Assembly: GCA_001414485.1 (NCBI GenBank) | Contig: LLEY01000012.1 | Coordinates: 558,001 to 622,000 of the forward strand | Source of the DNA: Calycina herbarum | Lineage: Eukaryota > Ascomycota > Leotiomycetes > Helotiales > Pezizellaceae | Reading direction: 5' to 3' | DNA: 64,000 bases | Shown here: piece after piece, positions 48,848 to 61,400 of the stretch | Position numbering within the stretch: the first letter of the stretch is position 1 | How the letters are laid out: each line of letters begins with the position of its first letter | The notes under the pieces: generated by a model | What the model saw: only the letters and a program-made list of their open reading frames with translations | Database searches by the model: none | Told to the model about the DNA's origin: nothing | Translations under genes and position numbers: made by a program

Positions 48848-49286
48848 TATAACGAAACTTAAATAAACTAAATAAAGATAACTAAGTCTTGAAGGTTAGT
48901 ATATAGGTAAGAAATACAGATATACTAGGTTATTTACTTAGAAGTAAACTTGTTACTTATATCAAAGATGTTAAATAAGATAATAAGATTAATAACTAAA
49001 GTTAAGTATAAAGCTCCTATCTAATAGCAGATATACCAGTCTTATATAGAACTATAGTCTCCCGTTCCAGTCGCTCTAGTCGCTCGCCCTAATCGCTTCA
49101 GTCGACAGGCGACTCAGGCGACTCAGGCGACTAGGTCACGTGATGCTTCTTACCAACGGAAATCCATAGATCGCTTAGCTAGTCTAAGGATCCCTCTTTT
49201 TACTTATAAGAGTTTCCGATAGTGCTTAACCTGTCAGAGCGCCGCCTGGTCTTCACTTATCACATACTCACACGTGATTCGTAATA
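48848..49286 (-). repeat. E6 5' LTR
   Basis: 439 bp, starting TATAACGAAAC and ending GATTCGTAATA, followed by TATAG. It carries the same GTCGC/GCGAC cassette as the left LTR (about 49069-49134). Confidence 0.93.
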
Positions 49287-49291
49287 TATAG

Positions 49292-50376
49292 ATAGGTGAC
49301 TAAAGCGCTTATTAAGACGCCTAATATCGACATCTGTAAAGTAACATAGGGATTCTTATACGAGGTTATATACAGCCTTATTCCAGAGTAGAAAGAAGTG
49401 TCTAAATCGTTATATAATTCTAAAACGTTCTACTTTCTAACTCTTTCTATCTTCCTAAACAAAGACGTTCTAGAGATTATTAAGTAAGACGTGTAAACGG
49501 TCTATATTATTAATATATATAATAAATAGTATATCTAAATATATAATATAGAATTCCGTATAGCTGATCGGTATACTAATCGTAATCGATCCTAGAGAGA
49601 ATACGTAGCCTTTACTAAATTATATACTAATCTAGCCTTTAATACTTTCGTTAATAGAGATATTCTAGACGTGTTTAGTATACGCTAAGTACTGCTTATA
49701 TCCTATACTTGACTTTCCTCCTGTGCTAGTATTAATTATAACTCTAAAGAAGTGGTCTCGTACGTACTTCTTAGCAGTAGATATAAATACTTCTTCTATA
49801 AACTTATAGAATATAGTATCTGGAATTAGTAGTAGAATAAATCCAGTAGAAGCCTGATCTTATACCAGGTTTATTAAACCGGTAGTAAGAGTTTATATAC
49901 TCGAATTATTAATATATTCGACAGAAGTAATTAAGTAGTAGATAACCTCGTAGTAGATAACGTTACTATTCGAATCACTTCTACTATCCTCTATTACTAT
50001 CGTCTAAAGTGTTTTAGCTATATCTTCTTCTTCTATATATTCGATATTAGTAATATAAGTACAGTAGATCTTCTTAACAAAGCTACTATCCTTTCTATAG
50101 AAGTTGATTCTATTATTCTTTTGCTATTTAGTAAAGTAACGATTCTACTCTTCTTAAGTATAGTTCTAGGATCGATAGCCTTCCTTTCTACATATATAAC
50201 ACTTATTACTCTTACCTTTGTACTAGTAGCTATAAGAATTACTAGAATTGTTATACTTATAGAAGTGACGATCGGTTATTAAAGTCTTAGTATTTAATAC
50301 GTAGCTTACTTCGTAATTACAAATAGAGCTTCGTAAAAGAGTAATAGTGCTTTGAAGTAACGAGTTTTATAGTAAG
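49292..50376 (-). pseudogene. Copia gag knuckle and protease remnant
   Basis: The minus strand has a zinc knuckle near 50225-50150 (CYICRKEGYRS-NYT, two Cys kept, His to Tyr) preceded by Lys/Ser-rich sequence. A region of about 250 codons equivalent to the protease follows (GYKQYLAYTKHVQNISIN near 49700), running to E6 at 49291. The knuckle's upstream gag is cut at 50376 by the E4 LTR. Confidence 0.65.
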
Positions 50377-50829
50377 TATAACGAAACTCAAACGAACTAA
50401 ACAAAGATAACTAAGTCTCGAAGGTTAGTATATAGATAAGAAGTATAGATACGCTAGGTTATTTACTTAGAAGTAAACTCGTTACTTATATTAAAGATAT
50501 TAAACAAGATAATAAGATTAATAACTAAAGTTAAATACGAAGCTCCTATCTAATAGTAGATATACTAGTTCTATATAGAACCTTCGTACCTTCTAGCTAC
50601 TATAGTCGATCTATCTAACTATAGTCGACATAGTTAACTCGTCGGCTATGTCGCTTACCTTTCTAGTTATATGATTTATAACTAACTTCTAATAATAAGA
50701 TCCTAGAATCTCTAAATACCTTCTATATTATAGATTCCCTTCTATATTATCTTCTATTTCCTAGACGTTATACTTTATTCTATTAAAACGCTATCTAGAC
50801 TACTTATTATATAAACGTGATTTATAACA
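50377..50829 (-). repeat. E4 3' LTR
   Basis: 453 bp, TATAACGAAAC to GATTTATAACA. Its cassette differs again, with CTATAGTCGA and CATAGTTAAC motifs near 50595-50660. Confidence 0.9.
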
Positions 50830-51499
50830 CTATTCCCTTCTTAGACTAGCGTATCCCTATACTTAAGTATAGCCTAAGAAATATTATTAAAGAGCTATTA
50901 GCTCTCTCGATTTTAATATATATACTACCTACACCTCTAAATATAAACGCTAGATTAAACTTATAAAATATATTAATAAATCTAGCGAAGAGATAGCTTC
51001 TTATACTCGATATAAACGTTCTAGACAAAGATATATAGCTATAGCTTCAACCTCGGAGGTTAATAAATATTCTAAGTATATAAGATAAAAGAAATCCTAT
51101 AATATTAAGTTATAAAATCAAATACTTTTACTTTCTAACTAGTCTTTAATTAACTAGTAATAATAAAAATTAAAAGACGAAGAAGAACGGGCTTAGCAGT
51201 CCTAATAGAAGGCGGCTACTAAGGTTCTTCGTTTATAAAAACTTTAGTACTAACTCGATAAGCGAGAACAGCAGCTGATTTACTCTAGTCTAAACTCTAT
51301 AACTAAACTAGAGAAGAAAGAGAAGAGAGAGAGAAAAGATAAAGAAAGATAGAAAGAGAAAGAGTATAGAAAGAAAGAGGCTACTAGGCTAGCTACTCTT
51401 CCTACCTCTAACTCTACCTTTGACCTAGGTCTTAACCCTATCTTCCTAAAATCTTTTTCTCCTAATTATAAGATATAGATAACTCTAGGTTTTAATAGT

Positions 51500-53069
51500 A
51501 GAATTCCTAAAGTTCTCTTAAGTAATAGTTAAGATTACTTTTTAGTTCTTAAGTGTTTTCTAAGTATAAGTAATCTAACTATTTTACTAAATACTTAACT
51601 TATTCTCTAATAGGTTTATAGTTAAGAATCCTCTTAACTTTATATTTAGTGTTTAAGTTTACTAGTTAAATTTCTATAATTAGAGCTAGTAGTGCTCCTA
51701 GTAGTACTAGTCTAAGTAAGGATATATAGAATACTAGGTAGATGTTTATTATCTTTAGTAGTACTAATTTATAATTTAAAGGTCTCTTAACTTATTTGAT
51801 TTTAAATAGTCTAAGTTTCTTATAATCTAGTTTATTACTTAGTCTCTTTATATTAACATTTTTTTATACTAAGTAGACTTTATCCCTCTCTTTTAGTATT
51901 AGCTCTTAACTATATCGTTTATTATAATAGTACGTGTTTCTTTCTACTACGAATTACAGGTCCTCTATAAGTTCTTTATATAAGCTTTTAATTTTTAAGA
52001 CGTGAATATAAGTAAGTTAGTTATTAATAGTTATAGACAGCGGTTCTTAATATACTAATAATTTATATCTATAGTTAGTATAGAATAGTATAATAAGTGT
52101 TATTTCTATTACTAAACTATTATAAATAAACTATACTAAAAACAGTAGTTCTACTTAGTTATTTTACTAGTAGTTTATATAATAATAAAGGTATATTTTA
52201 ACTACTTAATTTATCCTTTTATTTCCTTTATTTATTTAAGAGTAAAAGACTATAAAAAGCTTTCTTTTTATACTTAATTATTCTATAAGAGTAATCTAAA
52301 ATTTTAAGATAAAGAGCTTATCTCTATCTAAGAGTATCTCTTTAAGTAGTCTATATCTTAAGACTACTTCTCTAAGGAATATAAATACTAATTCCTTAGC
52401 TATACTTAACTCTATATATACTATTAGAATTATATACTTTATAAGTTGTTTTATAATAACTAGGATTATATTATACTTAACTCCTATTATTAGATCTTTA
52501 GATTTTAATAGTTTAATAATAAAATCTATAAATATTAATTTCTAAGATATCTATAGTATTAGAGTAGTATTTATCTATCTATAAAGAGTATAGTAGAAAG
52601 CCTTATTCCTAGTATAGGTATTATATTCTACTATTACTTTCTTAACTATTATAGATAATCGATTAATATAGTAGTATTATCTTATACTTTAGAGAGTTCT
52701 ACGAATTCCTTAGTAGCTATAAGTAGGCGTAGTATAGTATTCTTATATAAACTCCTTTATATATAAACTAGGAACCTATAATTTCCTTTTTATATACTAG
52801 TTATAACCTTTATATATGTTTTAGATTTTATTTATTTAGATGTTGTTTATTACTACTATTTTATATATAATAGGTACTAAGTCTCTATTATTAAGAGTTT
52901 TTAAGATTATAATCTTTTTATACTCTTTATCTCTCTTATATCTAGGTTTCTAGCTAAGAATATTAGCTTAAGCGTTTAATATTTCTTTTATATATTATAT
53001 AATAATATTAAACCTTTCTAATATCTTTAACTATCTAGCTAACTATTTTATTATAAGTTTCTTAGTTAT
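51500..53069 (-). pseudogene. E4 pol C-terminal remnant
   Basis: Minus-strand chromodomain near 51660-51540 and integrase up to 53069, equivalent to E1 26450-28080. It is heavily RIP-altered. An open stretch at 51028-50846 (60 codons) is a by-product and not a gene. Confidence 0.75.
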
Positions 53070-54840
53070 AATAATTCGTTAATTAGATTAGTAGTAACGT
53101 AGTTTATTAGCGAGTCGATTATATTACTAAGTCGATTACTTTTCCTTAGTATAAAACTTTATATCTAAATAAATCAACTATAATATATTAAATTAAATAT
53201 CGCTCTTAGGATCTAACGAACTAGATATATCTATAACTTCTTAACAAGTTCGTATATTATAACTAGCTTTTCTATAAGTTCTATAACACTGCTTAGAAGG
53301 TTACCTCTTCTTATAACTAATCTCTATCTTACGTACGTCGCGTCGTACTTACTTATCTATATCCTTCTATACTAAAATATCCTATATATTCTCTACTATA
53401 AGTGTTCTCTCTTAATAGATCGAGTCTTTTTAGCTTTATAGCTTTTACTTAGAGCTTTATTTACTATACGAAGAGTATAAACCTCTGTAGACAAAAGAGT
53501 TATCTTATATACTATTCGCTTTATACTCTTTACTAATATAGTAACTGTTTAAAAAAGTAGAGTTAGTAAGCTTCCTTAGTAACAGGCTATACGATTTCGT
53601 ATAAGAGTTGATTATAAAAGTACTTTAGTTAGATTAGAAAAGGTTTAGAATATCTAAGAGAGAGAGTTAGCACTAGATAGCCGAGAAAGAGTTAGAGTCT
53701 ATAATCTTATATTAAGCTTTAAAAGTACTACTTATAAGTTAAAAGGCACTAGACCGGCTCTACGGAATCTAGTCTAATAGTTTAAGACTGTTATTATTTC
53801 CTTATATACTATTATAAAAGCTAGAAAGAACTCGACCTTTATAATATAGTTAATATAAGCTTTAATAAACGTCTTAATCTACCTACTATACACCTGTTTT
53901 AATATACTAAAGTACTTAATATTAAATAGCTAGGTTAGATAGAATAAATAAAAAGGTAGTCTAAGAGTAATAATATTATATATCTTATAGTACTCTTAGA
54001 ACTCAGCTGATTTATAACTCTTATATCTATCTAAGACTAGTATTCGATATAGACTCTTTATATAAGTAGTAGTATATTTATTAAAGTACTTTAACTATTC
54101 TAGACCTGTTTTATTATTTATCTAACTATTACTTGTCGGTTTAATAACCTAGTCGAGTAGAAGGCCGCCGTCGGTATACTAGTTAGAGAGATAGTTCTTA
54201 CTCTAAACTACTAAGAATAGAGAAACACTCTAGCTCTTTCTATTAATATAAGTAATTACTATAGCTTATTTCTAATTACCTAGCTGAACTGTCTTATCTC
54301 TACTACGCTAATCTATATAGATAATAACTATTCTAGAATAAATAATATCTATTATAAACCCGGTTTCGTTAAAGTTATAAAAGTCGTAGTCTAAAACCTT
54401 ATACTTCGCTCGTATATTTATAATAAGTCGAAAGTACGTGCTAATTAGCTCTAGATCTTCGTATAAGACTCTTTAGAAATTATAAACGCGATTAAAACAT
54501 ATTTTAAGATCTAGTTATTATTATATAAATCGATATATCTAGAGCTTACTAACGCGTCTTCTCTCTCGCGATTTAAGAATAAAATTAGCTATATCTTCTA
54601 TACTAGCTAGCTAGGGTATAAATCCTCTAGAATCTATATCGAGTATATTCTAAATAATTACTTCCTTTTCTAACTTAGTTAACTTATAATAATTAGCTTT
54701 AGAATTAGAGCAGTAGGTTTAGTTAGCTATTCTATTAAAAAGAGTCGTATATAGTACTTTATAAATCTTTACTATAGAGTATTTACTTAGTTTTTTAGAC
54801 GATAATATAATAGTACGAAATAGATAATACTATAAAAGAG
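53070..54840 (-). mobile_element. Second Fot1/pogo-type transposon, interrupted by G3
   Basis: The left end contains ACGTAGTTTATTAGCGAGTCG at 53098, a close match to the terminal repeat at 24102 (ACGTGTTTTATAAGCGAGTC). E4 similarity ends at about 53069, so 53070-53097 is unexplained or a degraded tip. The transposase runs on the minus strand and its N-terminus lies near 54800. The right terminal repeat is not seen before G3 sequence begins near 54841, so it should lie beyond the window. Confidence 0.75.
53200..54810 (-). pseudogene. Fot1-type transposase remnant
   Basis: Minus strand from 54800: helix-turn-helix text (LSKYSIVKIYKVLYTTLFNR), then SKANYYKLTKLEKEVII and NILDIDSRGFIP near 54640-54590 (CENP-B-like domain). 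FYNFNETGFI follows at 54386-54357, where NFDETGF has Asp to Asn. The C-terminal part runs to about 53200. It is a relative of the element at 24102 but clearly a different copy. Confidence 0.8.
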
Positions 54841-57525
54841 GTATATAGAAGTACGTTCCGTAGAATAATATACTTAGATACTAGGCTCTAAATACGAAGG
54901 AAAAGATCAAATTAACCTTTCCCGATACTAAGAGTAAGAGTATCTATATATAAAAGGGTTCGGATAATAATAATAGACTTAGAGGTTCGAACCGGACATT
55001 TCTAATACTCGAATACATATCCTGTCTAGTATATATACAACCTTAGTAACTCTTATTCCTAATAGCGGGCTATTATATCCCTCTCTTGAAAAAGACTCGT
55101 CCTCGAGGCTTCGTATTATAGTCGGGGCGGTATCGGGGTTGTTTTTGGTAGTGACTCGGTTGTTAGTTCTTATCTACCTCTTATACTTAGATCTATTTAG
55201 AGAGAAGTCGGAGCGGTCCCGGTTCGTCTAGATATTTAGTATAGAAGTCTCTTAGAAGGTACAGCGAACCTTGAAAATTATTAGTAGAATACTAGATAGG
55301 GTCTATATCGTAACTAACCTATCTAATCTAGTATTATAGTTATCTTCTAAAAAGTCTACTGCTGAGAATTTCTTGAACTTCCTATTTTTATATACTTTAA
55401 ACGATTTCTAGGGGCGGCTCTAGAGCTTCTTATTTAGGTAAGAGAGTATTTAGATCCTTAGATAGTACGTCTATAGCGAAAACATTATAGATTAACGATT
55501 CTTTTAGGAGTTTTAGTTTATAAGAGTGTTCTATACGTTCTAGTATTTTAAAGAGTCTAGTCTACTATTTAGCTAGCTTTCGGCTAGGTCGATTTATCTT
55601 AAGGTTTTTAGTCGATAAGTAAACTCTATTACTAATATCCTAGTTAATAGCTCTTCGGTGCTAATTCGTACTATCTTATATTCTCTACTAGGCTTCGCTT
55701 ATGTTGTCTTTAGCTACGTTTTAGGCAGAGTATATACGTGTAGCTATCTTAACTGCCTTATTATAATTTAGTCGTTCTCGGGGAATAGAGATCCTAGGAG
55801 TATTTTAATCCTACGAGGTTTGCGAATTTAGCTCGAACTTAAGCTAATAAGAGGTTATACTAATAGACGAGTATAGAAGGGTTATTTATACTCTGTCTAT
55901 AAAGGGGATTAACTCGCTCTAGTTATCCTAATAGTAGGTTACGAAAGGCCTTAGCCTCTAATCGATATATTAGTTTATAATCTCTGTCTAACTATCTATT
56001 TATTTATAGTAAGCTATAAAGAGTTTAAGCTTAATACTAATAATACGATAGAATTCCGTCTAAAAAGCTAAGACGAATTAAGGTTCTCTATCCAACGTAA
56101 TCGATTTAAAGTAGTAACTAAAATAATAGATCTATTATATAAAAAGCTAAGCTAATCCTCTAGCGTCGATAGTAAAGTAGCAGAGTATAGACACCGAATC
56201 CTTTCTAAAGCAGTTAATAAATACTAGTATAGTATTATATCCGTGCTTATTCTTAGGAAATAACTTAAAGTCTATATATATATACTATATCGAGTAATCT
56301 AGTACTAGTAGTAGGTAGAGGAATCCTTATTATTTAGTCTATCGAGGATAAGAGTATTTACAAGCTCGGTAGTTAGCTATGTATAGTTTATAGTCTAAAC
56401 CTATACTTACCTAGTAGTAGGTAGATACTAGTAACTAGTATATCTTTCAAGTACCTAGGTAAGTACTAGATATTTAGTCGTAGGCTTCCTAGATCAAATT
56501 CGTATAGAGTTCGGTATTTCTTTTAATATAAAGCTATCCTCTAAATAGGAGTAAATTGTCGAACAAGATAGTATAACTATTCTTAAGTTCTCTACGTTCC
56601 TTCTTAAATAATTACGTATTAGCCGTCCTTAGCTTCTAAATTAGATCTAATCTAAACTTAGGAATAATATCTAACTTAATTATAGAAAGAGATATTACTT
56701 AAAAGGTCTAAGTAAGATCGGCGTTGATTTAGAGGTTAAGCTTAATAGGTCTAAGAAGGGTACGCGAGCGACTATCTAACTTAACTTAATCTTATATTCT
56801 AATATCTTACTCCTATCTAGTTAGTATATCTACCTTTTAATTATTCTTTCTAGATATAAATCAGATCTAGAAATTAAAGTTAGAGAGGAATTCCATCTAT
56901 TATACTTGCTTAGAAGTAAGTAGCTTCGTTATTATAAAGTATTTTAAAGATCTATAGTCTAAGAAGACGTTAATATAGTTCTAATACGACATAAGTTCGA
57001 GTTACTATTTTCTAAACGCTTCTATAATTATAAACAGTTCCTTATTATAGATTTCCTAATTCGTTTCGTATCTGACTAGGACGTGGGAATAGAAACCTAT
57101 AGAATACTAACAATTACCGTATTATTAAGAGAATATGCCTACTATTACTCTATTAGAAGAGTCTGTCTCTAGCTTTATAGGACATTCGAGGTCGAAGTAG
57201 TATAAGGCTTAAATTAAGAGTAGCTAGATCTATAATTCTTTAAAGGCTTCTTCGTATTCAGGTGTCTACTAAAACAGCTCTAAAGAGCGTGTTATAGTAG
57301 TTAGAGGTTTTACGATTTTGCTAAAGTTCTTAATAAATTATCTATAGAAACTATAAAAGCCTAGATAGGACTTTACACCTGTTATAGTACTAGGTCGGGC
57401 CTAGTTACGTAGAGATTCTACTTTCTTAGGGTCTACTTCGAGTCCTTTCGTAGTTAATATATAACTGAGATATTTAACTCAGGTAATACTAAATTCGCTT
57501 TTCTTAATATCTACTTAGAGTCTTA
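54841..57525 (-). mobile_element. G3: third chromovirus (gypsy), 3' part
   Basis: A Ty3/gypsy element unlike G1 and G2 in sequence. Leftward order on the minus strand is RT end, RNase H, integrase, GPY/F, chromodomain, then 54841-55100 as probable 3' LTR (borders not resolved). It is cut at 57525 by E5, and its gag, protease and RT start should follow E5's right end. GC is higher near 55080-55210 than around it. Confidence 0.8.
55180..57525 (-). pseudogene. G3 pol remnant: RT end, RNase H, integrase, chromodomain
   Basis: The RT C-terminus is at 57520-57330 (DIKKSEFSIT-VKYLSYI, GLEVDPKKVES). RNase H starts near 57180 (LECPIKLETDSSN-like). The integrase core has DFKLFPKNKHGYNTILVF near 56285-56235, DREP-FVLAF near 56100-56060 (expected SDRGPQF) and the Glu region TEIINQYI near 55990. 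GPY/F text FKILERIEHSYKLKL and SLIYNVFAIDVL lies near 55560-55480. The chromodomain is at 55390-55210 (VQEILSSRLFRR, YDIDPIQY, LLRDFYTKY). RIP stops are moderate, and the reading is unusually clear for this window. Confidence 0.87.
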
Positions 57526-57988
57526 TATAACGAAACTCAAACGAACTAAACAAAGATAACTAAGTCTCGAAGGTTAGTATATAGATAAGAAGTATAGATA
57601 CGCTAGGTTGTTTACTTAGAAGTGAACTCGTTACTTATATTAAAGATATTAAATAAGATAATAAGATTAATAACTAAAGTTAAGTATAAAGCTCCTATCT
57701 AATAGCAGATGTGCTAGTCTTATATAGAATCTTTCGTTTATGTTTAGAGTCCTACTTAGTAGGAGTCTCGAAGATAGAGTCCGACTCTATTTCTAAGGCT
57801 TCTTAAAACTAGACTCTATTACCTAACTGCTTCTAACTAAGTTATATAATATAACTATAATAAGATCCTAGGATTATATATCTTACTATATCTAATCCTT
57901 CCTTCCTTCTAGGGTTACAATAGTGCTCGTCCTATTAGGGCGTCGCCTGGACTTCACTTCGTCACGTGCTAGCACGTGATTCGTGACA
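57526..57988 (-). repeat. E5 3' LTR
   Basis: 463 bp, ending in an unmutated CACGTGATTCGTGACA and followed by CTATCCCCTTCTTAGCC. Its cassette has GAGTC/GACTC palindromic motifs at about 57740-57830, shared with the partial LTR at 1-355. Confidence 0.92.
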
Positions 57989-58499
57989 CTATCCCCTTCT
58001 TAGCCTAGCGTATCTCTACGCTAGAATACAAACCTAAAATATGTCCGTTAGAAAGATATCGACCTTTCTTTATACGTAAACATATCCTCTTTATATACTA
58101 AATAAAAAGAGCGTTTAGCTCTTACTATACGAATCGAATCTATATAACGTCTAGCTAAGACCTGCTCTTTCTATTGTAAACAGTCCTGTCGATGTTTTCT
58201 AGAGCTTTCTAAATCCTCTCGCTATTCTAAGTATATTCGGTTAAAAAGGTCCTATAATAGTCCTAGTTATCTTATCGTCTCTGTCTCTAGGCCTCGGAAA
58301 CCTGTGTATCGATTCTTCTTTAGTCCTAAGCGTAAACGATTCCCTCTTACTCCTCTAAGTCCTCCTTCTTCGAGTTCTCCTCCTTCGAGTCCTCCTCTCG
58401 AGTCCTCTTCTACCTGGTTTCCTACCTTCGAGATAGCTCCTTTTATTAAACGAGTACTTTCTAATAATATATCTCTGTCTAACCCTAGTCCCGAGTTCT

Positions 58500-61400
58500 A
58501 GGCAGCTCTAGGTTTCGTTAGTAGAACTTCTGAAGTTCCCTTAAATAGTAGTTAAGGTTGTTTTTTAGTTTCTATATATTTTCTAAATATAAGTAGTCTA
58601 ACTATTTAATTAAGTACTTAACTTTACCTCTAACGATCTTATAGTTAAGAATCCTTTTAACTTCGTATTCGGTATTTAGATTAACTAGTTGAATTTCTAT
58701 AAATAGAGCTAGTAGTGCTCCTAGTAGTGCTAGTTTAAGTAAGGATATATAGAATACTAGGTAGATGTTTATTATCTTTAGTAACGCTAATTTATAATTT
58801 AAAGGTTTCTTAACTCGTTTGATTTTAAATAGTCTAAGTTTTTTATAATCTAGTTTATTACTTAGTCTTTTTATATTAATGTTTTTTTATACTAAGTAGA
58901 CTTTATCTTCCTCTTTTAGTATTAGCTCTTAACTACGTCGTTTATTATAGTAGTATATGTTTCTTTCTATAATAAACTATAAATCTTTTATAAGTTTCTT
59001 ATATAATTCTTTAATTTTTAAGACCTAAATATAAGTAAGCTAGTTATCGATAGTTATAGATAGTAGTTCTTGATATACTAATAATTTATATCTAAAGTTA
59101 GTATAGAATAGTATAATAAGTGTTATTTCTATTACTAAACTATTATAGGTAAACTATGCTAAGAGTAGCAGTTCTACCTAGTTGTTTTACTAGTAGTTTA
59201 TATAATAATAAAGATATGTTTCTACTACTTAGTTTATATGTTTATTTCCTTTATTTATTTAAGAGTAAAAAGCTATAGAGAGCTTTCTTTTCACACCTAA
59301 TCGTTTTATAAGAGCGATCTAAAATTTCAAGGTAAAGAGTTTATCTCTGTCTAAGAGTATTTCTTTAGATAGTCTATATTTTAAGACTACTTCTCTAAGG
59401 AATATAAATACTAATTTCTTAGCTATACTTAATTCTATATATACTACTAAAATTATATATTTCGTAAGTTGTTCTATAATAACTAGGATTAAGTTATACT
59501 TAACTTCTATTATTAGATCTTTAGATTTTAGTAACTTAATAATAAAATCTATAGATATTGATTTCTAAGGTATTTATAGTATTAGAGTAGTATTTATCTG
59601 TTTATAAGAAGTATAGTAGGAAGCCTTATTCCTAGTATAGGTATTATATTCTACTATTACTTCCTTAACTATCGTAGATAACTGATTAATATAGTAGTAT
59701 TATCTTATTCTCTAGAGAGTTCTACGAATTCCTTAGTAGCTATAAGTAGGCGTAGTATAGTATTCTTATATAAATTCCTTTATATATAAGCTAGGGACCT
59801 ATAATTTCCCCTTTATATACTAGTTATAACCTTTATATATATTCTAAATTTTATTTATCTAAATATTATTTATTACTATAATTTTATATATAATAGGTAC
59901 TAAGTCTCTATTCTTAAGAGTTTTTAAGATTATAATCTTCTTATACTCTTTGTTTCCCTCGTATCTAGGTTTCTGGCTAAGAGTATTAGCTTAAGTATTT
60001 AACGTTCTCTTTATATATTAAATAATAATATTAAATCCTTCTAATATCTCTGACTATTTAGCTAATTATTTAGTTATAAGTTCCTTAGTTATTATAAATG
60101 TCTTAAGATTCTTATAGTTAGATAGAACTATAACTAGGTGTTTTACTAGCTATAAATAAATTCTCTAGTATTCTAAAGCTAATACTATAGTAAGTAATTC
60201 TTTATTAAAGATACTATAGTTCTATTATACTAGGTTAAATATTTTAGAATAATATATAATAAATATAAGTTTTCCCTTTTTATTTAATTATAGGTAAATT
60301 ATACCTACTAATATATCTAAGGCGTCTATTTCGATTATACTTAGTTTTTCTATATTAAAATCGTATAAAATAGGTTTTTCTATAAACCTTGCTTTAATTT
60401 TCTAAAAAGTATTCTCTACTTATTTATTCTATATAAACTTAATAGCTTTCTTAACTAGTACTAACATTAGTTTAGTAATCTTTATATAGTCTTATATAAA
60501 CGGACAGCAAAAGTTTATAAATCTAAGAAAAGACTATACGTCTTTTATATTCTCTAGTAATTTCTAGTTTAAGATGTCTTAGATCTTTACTAGATCTATT
60601 TCTATTTTCCCTAGACTAAATACTTATCTTAGGAAAAGTGTCTAAGTTACTCTAAACTCGTATTTTAAGAGTTTTAACTAAGAGTTTACTTTTATAAGTT
60701 ATTATAAAACTTCTCTAATATATCTCTTATATTCTTCTTCTTTTTTTAAGAAGATTAGGATATTATTTAGGTAATAAATTACTATTACTTTTAGAAGATC
60801 TCTTAAAATATTATTATTTTATCTCTAATATATAGCTAGTATATTATAAAGTTTAAATAGTATAACTATATATTTATAAAGGTCTGATAGTAAGGTAAAT
60901 ACTGTCTTCTATTCGTCTCTGGTTTTTATTTATATAAGTTTATAGACGTTTTATTAATCTAGTTTTATAAATCGTACTACCTTACCTAACTTATCTTATA
61001 AGTATTAGTTAGGTAGTAGTAGATAAGCGTCCTTAACTATAGTATAATTTACTTCCTAATAATTAATATATACTCTTCTATCTAGGTTGTCTTTCTTCTT
61101 AATAATAAGTATATTTAAGGTAATTAGTAACTTAGATCTTCTAATATATCCCTTTTTAATACCTTCTTTTATATAACTTTCTATCCTCTATAAGCTTTTC
61201 TAGTTATATAACCGAAGCTTCTACTTTAAGAAGTAATAACCCTCTTTTAATTTAATCTTATAATCTTATAAGCGATGTTCTAGTAAGGCTTATAAGTCTT
61301 CTAGGTTTTTAAACAAAGCTCTAAATTCTCTATACTATATAGGTATTTCGTTATCAGCTTTCTTACTAACCTGTAGAGGACCTTAGGTAAGGTGTTCTAG

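Larger units (their letters stand above)
39179..49286 (-). mobile_element. E6: complete G1 gypsy chromovirus carrying LINE-4
   Basis: 10108 bp including the 2.8-kb LINE-4. Two 439-bp LTRs (39179-39617, 48848-49286) with TATAG on both sides (39174-39178, 49287-49291). It codes on the minus strand and is inserted in the copia element. Excluding LINE-4 the length is about 7.3 kb. The right LTR keeps more CpA/TpG than the left (for example CACATACTCACACG against TATATACTTATATA near the end). Confidence 0.94.
36044..50376 (-). mobile_element. Ty1/copia element on the minus strand, split by E6
   Basis: Occupies 36044-39178 and 49287-50376, with G1 element E6 inserted between at duplication TATAG. 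Leftward order is gag knuckle and protease (right part), then integrase, RT, RNase H (left part): the Ty1/copia order, with integrase before RT. The left terminal region, about 36044-36230, is probably its 3' LTR (it could start TATAACTTAG, from TGTAACTTAG), but the matching 5' LTR lies beyond the window because E4 cuts the element at 50377. It probably inserted into the LTR of E3. Confidence 0.8.
50377..53069 (-). mobile_element. E4: G1 gypsy, left part only
   Basis: Starts with an LTR at 50377 (preceded by GTAAG, candidate duplication) inside the copia gag. It continues through post-pol tail, chromodomain and integrase on the minus strand, then is cut near 53069 by a Fot1-type transposon. 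The rest should lie right of the window once the later insertions are removed. Confidence 0.85.

Noticed and set aside
58304..58501. 65-codon open frame rich in Ser and Pro
   Set aside because: It sits in the post-pol tail of E5, antisense to the coding strand. The Ser/Pro bias comes from TCT/CCT-rich RIP sequence.
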